Source of the DNA: Glomus cerebriforme
Lineage: Eukaryota > Glomeromycota > Glomeromycetes > Glomerales > Glomeraceae
Reading direction: 5' to 3'
Assembly (NCBI GenBank): GCA_003550305.1
Contig: QKYT01000870.1
Location: 19,037 to 31,889 of the forward strand
DNA: 12,853 nucleotides
The position numbers and the translations under genes were made by a program. Positions 1-8,522 of the stretch are shown in pieces. The notes beneath the pieces were generated by a model that did no database searches, was not told the DNA's origin, and saw only the letters and a program-made list of their open reading frames with translations. Each line of letters opens with the position of its first letter. Within the stretch, counting starts at the first letter, position 1.

Positions 1-125
1 TTAAGTTTATCAAAAGTAACTCTTTTTGATTTTAAAGATGTAAAGAAAATTCTTTCTTGAATTTCTTTATTTAATTCCTCATTAGAATTATTCCCATTTT
101 TTTTGATGATTATATATAACCTTGA
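1..125 (-). CDS. Unrecognised open frame, partial, runs off left edge
   Basis: On the minus strand a frame stays open for about 41 codons from 125 to the window edge, after an in-frame TAA at 126-128. It reads KNGNNSNEELNKEIQER and then IFFTSLKSKRVTFDKL, a hydrophilic, charged sequence that looks like protein rather than random AT-rich translation. There is no initiator ATG in frame. An AG just upstream (the end of TAATCAAG, around 121-122) could be a splice acceptor, so this may be an internal or last exon of a gene lying mostly outside the window. I do not recognise a domain. It lies downstream of the kinase pseudogene on the same strand, so it could also be a tail remnant of that gene, although more than 700 bases of non-coding-looking DNA separate them. 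The call rests on openness and composition only. Confidence 0.3.
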
Positions 126-855
126 TTAGAAGTATAAAGTTCCTTTATATTTCAATTTGACAACTATTACAGTATGTTTAATTAATTCTTTTTTTTTTTA
201 ATTTCATTTTTCTGTTTAGCCATACCAGGAAACAGAGCTGGATTTGGAATTATGAGTATTGAAACATATTAATTTTGTACGTTTATAAAATTTATAATTT
301 ATTAATTTTAACAAACAAAAATGATAATAACAAATTTTTTAAAAAAAAATAATTCTATAAGATTAATAAGATTATCAGGTTCAGATTTCAACATAAAATT
401 CAAATGCCGTTTGTGTATAATATAAAAGATATAAAAGGAATTAATTTTAAGTAACTATTACCATTATTATCTTCAATAATTTGTCCTATATAACTAAAAA
501 AATTGTTTATTTCATGTTTTTAATCTATTTTTTTATTTATTCTTCTATCTTTTTAAATGATCAAAAAGTCAAGGAAAGCAAATTTTTTTTTAAAAAAAAG
601 ATCTGAATATTAGATCACTAGTTTATCTGTTGTTAAAAAATATTTGTAATGATATTATAATATGAGTAAAAACATTAAGAAATTTAATGGAACGAGTCAT
701 CATGTTTAATTTATTATTGTATAATTATTACTAATTTTGACTTATTTTATATATTATTAATATTTTTAATTACATAAATATCACCTTTTTTCAACATTCC
801 TTATTATTTTTCATATTTTTAATATATATTTCTGAATTAATTACTATTTTTCTCT
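126..855. other. AT-rich stretch without a clear gene
   Basis: This stretch is mainly homopolymeric A/T runs. The one coding-like piece is a plus-strand frame at 219-272 reading AIPGNRAGFGIMSIETY then stop, directly after a TTTAG that would serve as a splice acceptor at 215-219. It is too short to call as an exon. No repeat or RNA gene was seen. Confidence 0.5.
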
Positions 856-1683
856 TTAAATCCTTTTAAAAACCATCCTTGGTATATCAGAAATTTGAAT
901 TTCTCTTGGTTTTCAACATTAATGCTAGATTTTGATATTGATCACTATATAACTCAAATAGTTTTCATCCAGATGATATCTCTCATAAGAGTACTCCAAT
1001 AATAAAGACATCTGATCTTTTATTTGCTTTATGTTGATCATTATTTGTTGGTCTTTTGAAATGTTGTAAATTAATATAAGGAATCATTCCAAGGAAACCT
1101 TTTTGAATTGAAACTTTAAATCTGTGTGAAAGTATTATTTTGATCATATTCTGATAAACTAATATATTAACTGAATGCTATTTTATAAATAAATATTATT
1201 TATTATACAGTATATTAAATGTAATTCAAAAGTCATTTTAAAAAATAAAATACTTGCCAGTCACGATGAATAATATTTTTTCGATGCATACACAAAACTG
1301 CATCAGAAATTTGAATTTTATATTCAAATCTAGTTTATTGAAATTATCTTTTAAATAATTATTTAATGTTCCGCTATTTGCACATTCAAGAATCAAAAAT
1401 AATTTGAATCTCTAATATAGATTATCTCCATTATCTACTTTATGTAACAATTTTATCTAAATAATAATAAACATACATACATATTTTTAATATCATTTTA
1501 AGAAAATAGATATAATATTATAATTTATATATCTCATTAACAATTTCTTTTAGTGGTATCTGAACTCTCTCAAGTAGTTCAATAAACATTACCAAATGAA
1601 CCAAAACCTATATGTTGAATATTTTTAAATCATGGTAATTAATATATCCAATCAGTATTTTCATTATTGTAATTGCTTGTCAT
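856..1683 (-). pseudogene. Protein kinase pseudogene (Tyr-kinase-like family, Rhizophagus type)
   Basis: A eukaryotic protein kinase domain can be followed in order along the minus strand. It begins with an ATG at 1683 (MTSNYNNENTDWIY). The glycine-rich loop IGFGSFGNVY follows at about 1580-1612, then KEIVNEI (helix C region, about 1527-1547). The hinge piece LILECANSGTLNNYLKDNF lies near 1340-1400. The catalytic start CMHRKNIIHRDW (HRD at 1260-1268) comes next, then GMIPYINLQHF (activation/P+1 region), KRSDVFIIGVLL (helix F) and QISDIP. The frame then ends at 856, before the usual last kinase subdomains. The gene is dead: several in-frame stops are present, many of them TGA where the family has Trp, there are at least three frame changes, and the segment between the glycine loop and helix C that should carry the ATP-binding Lys is deleted. 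GTATGTATG near 1470 and GTATTT just after HRDW could be old splice donors. The kinase identity is secure; the subfamily comes from memory. Confidence 0.85.
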
Positions 1684-2099
1684 TTTTTAAATGTTTTTTG
1701 GAATTTAAAAGAATAAATAATATGCACTATATGTATCATGATATAAAGAAACATTTCAATAACATCATATTAATTTATCAAAATTGCTGATGTAATCATT
1801 TGGTATTTGTATTATGTTCATGTCTTTAAACAATGTTATATTGGTTTTATTTATTATTTATTCATTTTTAGTAAATATAATAATATTAAGTTGATTAAAA
1901 TTACATAAATTATAAAAAAAAATAAAGAAATATTGTATTTGAATTGTTGAAATTATATCTTCTACTAAATAATTAACTAAAAATTAATATAATAACTATT
2001 CTGTAAAATAATAACTAATTGATCAATTTTGATTTTTTTGTTATTGCTCAGTTCTTTGTTCTCCTTTATCCCACCCATACATCCAGTTTTTTGTATAAT
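1684..2099. other. AT-rich intergenic stretch
   Basis: This is the sequence upstream of the kinase pseudogene start, mostly A/T runs with frequent stops in all frames. No coding frame, structured RNA or repeat was recognised. The last 60 bases, C-rich on the plus strand, may already belong to the decayed coding region to the right. Confidence 0.45.
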
Positions 2100-2735
2100 G
2101 TTCTATTTATCTTACACATATGATTTTCATTATTTGTTTATTATCAATTTCCTCCTATATTTGTTTACTTGATTTATTATTATTTCTCCCTTTGTTCATA
2201 ATTCAAATTTTCCTGGATTCATTTTAGACTTTGATATAAATCCTAAAGTTGTAAAATTTCCCTGTTCTGAATCTCCTGCTTCATCAATTTATTGCATGTT
2301 GGCTTATTCTTTTTGCTATGCCTTTCCATATGGTGGTGCCTTTCTGTCAATTCCTTTTAAGTTTCAGCCTTTACTATACTCTCCCTGGAACCAAACACTT
2401 TGGTTTCCTTCTTCTTCCAATTCACATAGTATTCCATTTAAATTTGTACAGTATTGGTTGTAAAGGATCTATTGTTAATGGCAAAGAAATAGTCGATAAA
2501 CTTCATCCAATCCACCTTCTATAGTGTTCAGTAATTTTGTCATTCACATTATGTTATTTGTTCTCTTATTAAAAATGTTCATCATTGTTTTACTATCTTT
2601 CCTTCTTGGTGTCTTTTCATCATCTGTTTTTGCCCGAGTTATAAAGCTTTGTTTATATCCCTAAAATAAATCCAAATTTCTCTTTTAAAATCACTAAATC
2701 CTTATTTTCTCCAGATCTGGGTGGGTGTTTGTATT
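2100..2735 (-). pseudogene. Decayed coding region of unknown family
   Basis: The plus strand is unusually pyrimidine-rich and less AT-rich than its surroundings, as expected if the minus strand was coding. One minus frame starting at an ATG at 2543 (MTKLLNTIEGGLDEVYRLF) continues through stops as NLNGILCELEEEGN, QSVWFQGEYSKG, NLKGIDRKAPPYGKA, IDEAGDSEQGNFTTLGFI and SKSKMNPGKFEL, stopping at 2196. Upstream, in another frame, are TPTQIWRK, GFSDFKREIWIYFRDINKAL and LGQKQMMKRHQEGK. Frequent Trp, Gly, Asp and Pro and long stop-poor runs argue for real ancestry. At least six in-frame stops and a frame change argue that it is dead. I do not recognise the family; a transposon-encoded protein is possible but has no direct support. 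The 68-codon frame on the opposite strand at 2318-2524 is its shadow. Confidence 0.5.
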
Positions 2736-2797
2736 ATACAAGCTCATAAATAAAGTAGTCAATAAGTATATAAGTATGAAAGGGAATTCTAATCTAA

Positions 2798-3006
2798 ACC
2801 AAACCGCAGATAGGAAATACTCAACTATCTAACTGGTCTTTCCTTGCCTGATACGAAGAAGNCCTCATATACAGTATAAGGAAGAGAAGAGGAAATTTAA
2901 AGGAATTTTAAAAAAAATACCAAACCCGCCAGTTAGAACATACTCGACTAACTGACTGGTATTACTGGTTTTCTTGCTTGATAGAGGTATACAGTATAAG
3001 GAATAA
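2798..3006. repeat. Two direct repeats (~88 bp, 121 bp apart) with a shared hairpin
   Basis: Copy 1 spans about 2798-2884 and copy 2 about 2919-3005. Both begin with ACCAAACC, contain TACTC and CTGGT at matching places, and end with TATACAGTATAAGGAA. Each holds an inverted repeat around an 11-base loop: AGATAG with CTATCT in copy 1 (2808-2813 and 2825-2830), and AGTTAG with CTAACT in copy 2 (2931-2936 and 2948-2953). The third base pair differs between copies but remains paired. The element lies just upstream of the decayed minus-strand coding region and could be its control region, part of a transposon end, or an unrelated duplication. An ambiguous base at 2862 lies in copy 1. Confidence 0.75.
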
Positions 3007-3429
3007 GAAATTTATTAAGGGAATAGTTGGGAGTAGTTGTTAAAAAGTATAGAGAGAAAATAGACTTAGAATAATAATTAGGTAGTAATCGATAATGTAT
3101 TTTTAAAATAAGGCGAATGAGCTCTAAGGATATTTAAATGATAATTAAAAAAATAATATAAATTTTGGAAGTATTTATATAATTAAAAATAAAAATGAGT
3201 CAAAATTATCAATAATACAATAATAAATTAGATCACGCAAAAATTCTAATAATTACTATTTGTTCACATTAATGACTCATGATTTCTCCCTAATATTCAA
3301 AATTCGCAACTAATTGATAAATTATGCATGATCAAAGAGAAAATTTGTTAACCAAATATGGAATTTAATTAGCCACATAATATATTAGAAACATGACTTC
3401 TTTTTGATTGTATATTACAAAAAAATATC
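3007..3429. other. AT-rich stretch without a clear gene
   Basis: Nothing coding or strongly structured was found. All frames are broken by stops every few tens of bases. Confidence 0.45.
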
Positions 3430-3605
3430 TGTTGTAACCCAAACGCCAAATCCGACTTGGGATAACCTAAATCAAACTTGGAAACTTGGGAACAATCCTA
3501 TGTCCAAAATTTAACTATATCCAAACTTAACTAGTAATTTTAACGTCTCAAGCTACTAAGATTGAAGGGTTTCCCGAGGGACATGATAGAATTTGGGCTA
3601 CAACA
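3430..3605. mobile_element. 176 bp terminal-inverted-repeat element (MITE-like)
   Basis: The left end TGTTGTAACCCAAA (3430-3443) and right end TTTGGGCTACAACA (3592-3605) are inverted repeats matching at 13 of 14 positions. The interior is less AT-rich than its flanks and contains ACTTGG three times (within 3464-3487) and a GGGTTTCCC palindrome near 3568. No ORF is present, so this would be non-autonomous. The flanks TATC and TACC resemble a 4-base target duplication with one mismatch, which is not convincing. The superfamily cannot be assigned. Confidence 0.6.
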
Positions 3606-3953
3606 TACCCATATTTTAATTTTTTATTCCTTTTTTTTAAATAAATAAAAATAGGGTATATCCAAATTAGTATTTATCATGTTTAATATTATAAGAAGCA
3701 GAAAAATATTGCTGAAGAACTTTATATGAGGACTATACTGACAACTTTATGTTATAAAAATGAAGTTCTAAATTCGAAATTTCTATTGGTATTAAAGATT
3801 TAAAGTTAAAAGATTAATTTCAAAATAACTATACTTCTTTTTTCGCTTTTACTTTTAATAAATCTTTTCTAGTTAATAATTACACAAAGCAAGAGTACAT
3901 TGTATTTTTTGCTAGTAGATCCTTCATTTTATGATTTAGTATTATTTTGTTTT
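3606..3953. other. AT-rich stretch without a clear gene
   Basis: Homopolymer-rich DNA with no supported coding frame or repeat. Confidence 0.45.
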
Positions 3954-4110
3954 TTACTTCTTGCTCATTATCAAAATTTGTTCGATATTATCTTGTTCTA
4001 ATTTTGTCTCAATATCATTATCATATTCATTCACCTTTATATGCTTCCATTTCAATATCATTATCATTTTCATGAGCTAGAACTGATATATTAGAAATTA
4101 TTTTTAATTT
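3954..4110 (-). pseudogene. Short acidic coding remnant
   Basis: Two minus-strand frames joined by one frame change read SNISVLAHENDNDIEMEAY then KGE, and EYDNDIETKLEQDNIEQ then ILIMSKK and stop at 3954. The two halves resemble each other (NDNDIE and YDNDIE). At DNA level the 16-base string TCAATATCATTATCAT is repeated exactly at 4009-4024 and 4052-4067. An Asp/Glu-rich C-terminal tail of a lost gene is the simplest reading. The family is unknown and a chance frame cannot be excluded. Confidence 0.25.
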
Positions 4111-5646
4111 TCAAGGAATCAAAAAAATAATTAATATTGTATTTTATAAAAATGACTAGCAAATAATAATTTTATTTATAATTTGGCTTACATAGAAGAA
4201 AATAATAGGAAAATAAACTTTTTATTATTTTAAATAATTAATACAAATTAATTAATTTCTATTATCATAAAAAATAATTACCCTTAGTTTATTTTACAAT
4301 AAATAATCATTTAATTAATAAGTCAAATAATATTCATGCTAGATATGCAGATCTGAATTTATATTCGAATAGTCGGCAAAATTTTTATTTACACTAGAAA
4401 AATATTCATTTTTTCATTAATAAGATTTGTTCTGATATTATACCAATAGAAATTTATAATTCCCAGAAATTAGAACTCATTGTGATATGTATTAAAGACT
4501 AATAAATACTATATGTCTCAATGTCTCATCATAAAACTGAAATTGATTCTCTAGTTTGTTTTTTTTCAAAAAGATAAAAGGAAATTAATGTGAACATTTT
4601 CAATGTAAAACACTCAAGATAATGAGTTGAACCCATTTTTTGAATTGGTAGAACAAGAAAATGTTATTCTTGATTTGTAAAAATGTCACATGCAGGAATC
4701 ATTACAGCACACCAACCCATTTAGAACTATAAGTTTAGTCAAAAAAAAATCAATCATTAAATCATTATATTACAAAGGTTGTTCAAATCTGAAATGCAAA
4801 ATAAAACTATTATTCATTTTTGTAAGATTCTTTTAATTCAATTTTATTGGAGTTTCCAGTAATATACTTTTTCAAATACTTTAAATATAATTACATTTTA
4901 GGGAATTAGTATAAAATTGAACTCTAAATGTTCAAATATTTCATTTAAATTGATTAAAATCCTTTAATCTTTTAGCGTTTTAAAGTTGATACTGTATATA
5001 CATGAAATGTCACCAATAAAATTCTAAATATACAGTATTTACGAGAATCTATTCATAATTTCATATTCTTTATTGCCTTTCTTTAAATTCAACAATATTA
5101 GTATTACTAAACCATTTAAATTAATATACATAAAAATTTTCAAATTGAACTATATCAATTATTATAGGAATTATTTTATTAAATTTTTTAAATTATGGTA
5201 ATCAGAATATTTATTTAGTATTTATTCAATTTATTTGAAAATATTTAGTTACTAAAATTCTTCCTTTTAAATTAGAATAAGTTTAACTATTATGATCATA
5301 GTTTTTATTTTTTTTACTTTTCTTACAGTTTAGCTTATCTCTCTTTTAGGTCTTTTGTCTCTAACTCAGATTGGATAATATTTTGGAAAACATACTACAG
5401 TTATCCAACTTTTTGGTTTTTATTACATGCTTAAATGGCAAAATTATTACAAATTTAAATATATATTTTTTAATTTCTTTAATTTATTATATTTGATATA
5501 TTTTTCATTTATTTTATAATTTTTTAAATTTGAGTAATTATAAAACCAAACTTAAACCATATAGAATCTCTTTAGTTAAAGTATAAATTATATAATAAAA
5601 AATGGATATAAAAATGTTGTCATAATAATTATTGATATTTACTTAT
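4111..5646. other. 1.5 kb AT-rich intergenic region
   Basis: No convincing gene, RNA or mobile element was found. The longest protein-like piece is a plus-strand frame at about 4611-4679 (NELNPFFELVEQENVILDL), too short to call. The right end is the 3' flank of the Sel1 gene and would hold its terminator and polyadenylation signals, but I see no clear AATAAA there on the minus strand. Confidence 0.5.
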
Positions 5647-6687
5647 TCACTTATTTAAAATTTCAAATAATTTCTTTTGAGCAATTTTATGTTTTTGATC
5701 GGCTGATTTTTGATACCAATAAATTGCTTTATTCAAATCTTTTTCAATACCCTTTCCAGTTTTATACATTGAAGCAAGATTATATTGAGCATAAGAATTT
5801 CCTAAATTTGATGCCTTTTCATATAATTCAAATGCTTTTTTCTNATTAANATCAGTTCCCTTTCCAGAAAAATAACAATTTCCTAAGCTATTAATTCCAC
5901 ATGAATGATTCAAATCCGCTGATTTTTGATATAATTCAAATGCTTTTTGTACATCAGCATTGGTCCCAATGCCATTTTTATAACAATGGCCTAAATTAAA
6001 AATTCCATATGAATTTCCTAGATCTGCTGCCTTTTGATATAATTCAAATGCTTTTTGTTTATTAACATCAGTTCCAATTCCTTTTTCGTAACAATATCCC
6101 AACAGAATTATCCCACTTGGATATTCTTTTTTTGCTAATACTTCAGATAATTTAAAGGCTTTATCATAATCTTTATCAACACCATCTCCATCTATATATA
6201 TGCTAACAAGATTATATTGAGCCATATTATTTCCTAAATTTGCTGCTTTTTGATAAAATTCAAATGCTTTTTGCTTGTTAATAATATTTCCAGAATAATT
6301 AATATATCCGAGTAACCAAATATAATTCGAATCACCTTGATTATTTAAAAGCCAACCATAAATTTCTTGCAAATTTATTTTATGATTATTAATATAATCA
6401 AAAAAATGTTGCCTTCTTATATTTTTTTCTTTTCCTTCATTTAATTCTTTAAAATAATTATTAACCAATTCATCAATTACAATACTTAAATCCTCTTCAA
6501 ATATGGTTTCACTAATATTTTGAGTTGTAGGTTTTATTTCTTCTATATTCGTTTTATCAAATTTTTGAATAATTTGTCCATAAATATTCAATATATTTGA
6601 ATCAAGTTGTTTATTTGATGATTGAGAATTTAAATTGTAATTATTATAATTTTCATTGGTATTGTGCATTTTAGTATTTTTAGACAT
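5647..6687 (-). CDS. Sel1-repeat (TPR-like) protein without a kinase domain
   Basis: This is an uninterrupted 346-residue frame from an ATG at 6687 to TGA at 5647; the frame stays open five codons further upstream, but only to a TTG. Residues 1 to about 65 are Asn/Gln-rich low complexity. Residues 66-118 (IVIDELV, YFKELNEGKEKNIRRQH, NNHKINLQEIYGWLLNN) match the linker found in Rhizophagus kinase-Sel1 proteins, from memory. About six Sel1 repeats follow at 120-153, 156-189, 191-225, 226-261, 262-297 and 298-333, each on the pattern ALxxLGxxYxxGxG then KAFELYQKAADLGN. Sel1 repeats form alpha-helical solenoids that act as protein-binding scaffolds; cytosolic or nuclear is likely, since no signal peptide or membrane segment is seen. 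No intron is needed. The start has a purine at -3. Two ambiguous bases (5844, 5850) give two unknown residues in repeat 5. The partner and pathway cannot be told from sequence. Confidence 0.92.
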   Translation of the reverse strand: MSKNTKMHNTNENYNNYNLNSQSSNKQLDSNILNIYGQIIQKFDKTNIEEIKPTTQNISETIFEEDLSIVIDELVNNYFKELNEGKEKNIRRQHFFDYINNHKINLQEIYGWLLNNQGDSNYIWLLGYINYSGNIINKQKAFEFYQKAANLGNNMAQYNLVSIYIDGDGVDKDYDKAFKLSEVLAKKEYPSGIILLGYCYEKGIGTDVNKQKAFELYQKAADLGNSYGIFNLGHCYKNGIGTNADVQKAFELYQKSADLNHSCGINSLGNCYFSGKGTDXNXKKAFELYEKASNLGNSYAQYNLASMYKTGKGIEKDLNKAIYWYQKSADQKHKIAQKKLFEILNK

Positions 6688-7287
6688 TGCGAATATTAAC
6701 AAAATATAGTAATTTCTGAGAGAGAGTTAAAAAAATTTTTTTAATGAATTTTTACACTATTTATGTATTATTTGGTAACACAGAATAATTATAGTTTAGA
6801 TCATTTAGTTTACTGCAGATCAACTGCGCCTATCACGGGCTATTAAAATAAAGAAAATTGGTTTAAAAGCATGATAATCTTATGTGTGAAAAGTTTGTTA
6901 TGGAGCTGAAAATATTTTATGTACATATTTAAACAATATAATAATAGAATTGTTGGTCAGATTTTTATTAAGCACAATTCTAAAGTGGAAAGTATATTTT
7001 TAAATTATACATTGCCAATTTTTCTGAAATAATCAGTTACAGCTTTTTATAATCAACTGGAAGTTTTTTTAAATTTATCTAATAAATCACCTAAATGTAA
7101 TTTGAACAATTCAACAGGTCTATTTGCTTTCATTATTATTATTTTGTGTTCTTGTTCTACGACTTTACCTTTTGGCTAGAGCTGGAGACCCCAAAATTTT
7201 ACATTTTTTCCTACTTAGTATTTCATTTGAATTTTTATTTATATAAATTATGACTAATCCATTGATTCATCAAATTAGGTGTTGAAA
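6688..7287. other. Intergenic region between Sel1 gene and HSP70-like remnant
   Basis: This is the probable promoter of the minus-strand Sel1 gene, but no clear TATA element or operator stands out. Two less AT-rich islands are visible: one around 6815-6842 (contains CTGCGCCTATCACGGGC) and one around 7175-7193 (contains GGCTAGAGCTGGAGACCCC). I cannot assign either. No ORF is supported. Confidence 0.45.
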
Positions 7288-7990
7288 ATGAATCGTTTTT
7301 TTAACAAATTCAAGAATTTGTGGAGCAATTCAATCCAAAGTATGTATTATGTATTGACAAAATCAATTTTATAAAACATGCTTTTAAACAGAAACTAAAA
7401 AAAAACTACTTTTTAAAATTTTAAACGTTCGAAAGATAAAAAAAATTAATATTTCTGAAGAAGAAAAACAATCGCAGAAAATAACAGATAATTTATGGTT
7501 AACGATCTCTAAAAAAAATAATATCCACGTTGTGGTTGGATTAGATTTTGGAACAACTTAATCTGGATTTGCATATTGACAGGTTAACGAAAATCAAAAT
7601 ATATGTTAAATAAATCTTGGCATGGGGAAGTGGGTCAATTAAAACAAATACTGTTCTTCAATATGATGATGAATAGGAAATTAGATAAAGATACCAGGAT
7701 AAGGATCTCATTTGGAATGTGTAATGTCACTTATGTGACTAAATCAGAAATTAATTTTAATTAAAATAGTTAAATATAATTAGACCAGGGCACATGACCA
7801 GGTTATTTGGTAATTGGATAAAATTTGATCATCTTTTTTCCAATCTATAAAAAAAGCTGTGAAATTTATTTTGGCACAATTTTAAAGAGATCTTTACATA
7901 CTACTCGCTCAAGGGAATCTTGTAATATGTACAGTTTTAAAAATCGTGACAAAGAATAAAAGAATAATGCGAAATGTTCCAGAAGATAAG
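7288..7990 (+). pseudogene. HSP70-like ATPase pseudogene, N-terminal part
   Basis: A start at 7288 gives MNRFFNKFKNLWSNSIQ, followed after frame changes by KINISEEEKQSQ, KITDNLWLTISKKNN and, at 7529-7558, VVVGLDFGTT. This is the phosphate-1 loop (GxDFGTT) of the actin/HSP70 ATPase fold. It continues as SGFAY, WHGEVGQLK and, after a single-base slip, TNTVLQYDDE (about 7642-7673). This layout, a short Lys/Asn-rich leader before GLDFGTTYSGFAY, is that of the divergent HSP70 (HSPA12-like) families expanded in these fungi, from memory. TAA stands at the expected Tyr of TTYSG and TGA at the Cys after FAY, so it cannot encode a full protein. Beyond 7680 only weak pieces (SIKKAVK near 7845, KNKRIMRNVPEDKK near 7955) suggest the ATPase continues. 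The C-terminal half is missing. Confidence 0.8.
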
Positions 7991-8157
7991 AAAGTAACAA
8001 AAAAAAAAATGCTAGAATAAACTATAATTAATAAGTAGGTAATAAATATTTAATATTTATATTTTTTTTTATGTACAATAGATATTTCTTTACGATTAAT
8101 TATTTCTAACACTACAAGTTAAAATTTTAAAATTCAGAAAGTGAGTAGTAAGAATAG

Positions 8158-8400
8158 AAGGAAGAATCTTCTACCCAATTATTAAGATCCACTATTATTA
8201 CTCAACCTCTTATTGCAAGTTTCGTTCATGGGTATTTACATGGTGGAAATATATTAGTTGAAAATGAAATGGATTCAATTGATGCCAAAATCATTGCTGG
8301 TAAAAAAATATATCATCTCAACAAATTTGTGTATTGTGGACTTTAACAAAAAAAGACAAACCATATTTTGAAACTTTTTTTTGCAAATGCAAGTTTCAAA
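8158..8400 (+). pseudogene. Protein kinase fragment with altered catalytic loop
   Basis: After a TAG at 8155 a frame stays open for 61 codons: KEESSTQLLRSTIITQPLI, ASFVHGYLHGGNILVENEM, then DSIDAKIIAGKK. The string HGYLHGGNIL at 8227-8256 corresponds to the kinase catalytic loop HxDLHxGNIL, with Tyr (TAT) in place of the catalytic Asp (GAT), and DAKI corresponds to the strand before the DFG motif. In a shifted frame it continues as KKI, then SSQQICVLWTLTKKDKPYF, resembling the activation segment (ISSQQIYG) joined to a helix F fragment, so an internal deletion is likely. It ends in a T-rich tract near 8410-8430. There is no N-lobe. It lies directly downstream of the HSP70-like remnant on the same strand, but nothing shows that they were one gene. 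Confidence 0.65.
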
Positions 8401-8522
8401 TTGGTTTACTTGAGTTTTTTTTTTTTTTTGAGAAATTATTTTTTTTCTTTTACATTGAAATTACTAAGTTGAATTACATGCAACTAAATTTTGACGTGAT
8501 CTATTACGAAAAGTGCATAGGT

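Noticed and set aside
1468..1486. CRISPR-like or microsatellite ACATACATAC tract
   Set aside because: Short simple repeat only; no spacers or array.
856..1683. Alternative genetic code with TGA as Trp
   Set aside because: TGG is used for Trp elsewhere in the same remnant, TAA and TAG stops also interrupt it, and domain segments are deleted; the Sel1 gene ends with TGA.
2318..2524. 68-codon plus-strand ORF
   Set aside because: Phe/Leu/His-rich shadow of a decayed minus-strand coding region that has better protein-like segments.
4611..4679. Short plus-strand frame NELNPFFELVEQENVILDL
   Set aside because: Only about 22 codons, flanked by stops, with no supporting context.
6688..6702. Upstream extension of the Sel1 protein by five residues
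   Set aside because: The codon there is TTG; in a eukaryotic nuclear gene the ATG at 6687 with purine at -3 is the better start.
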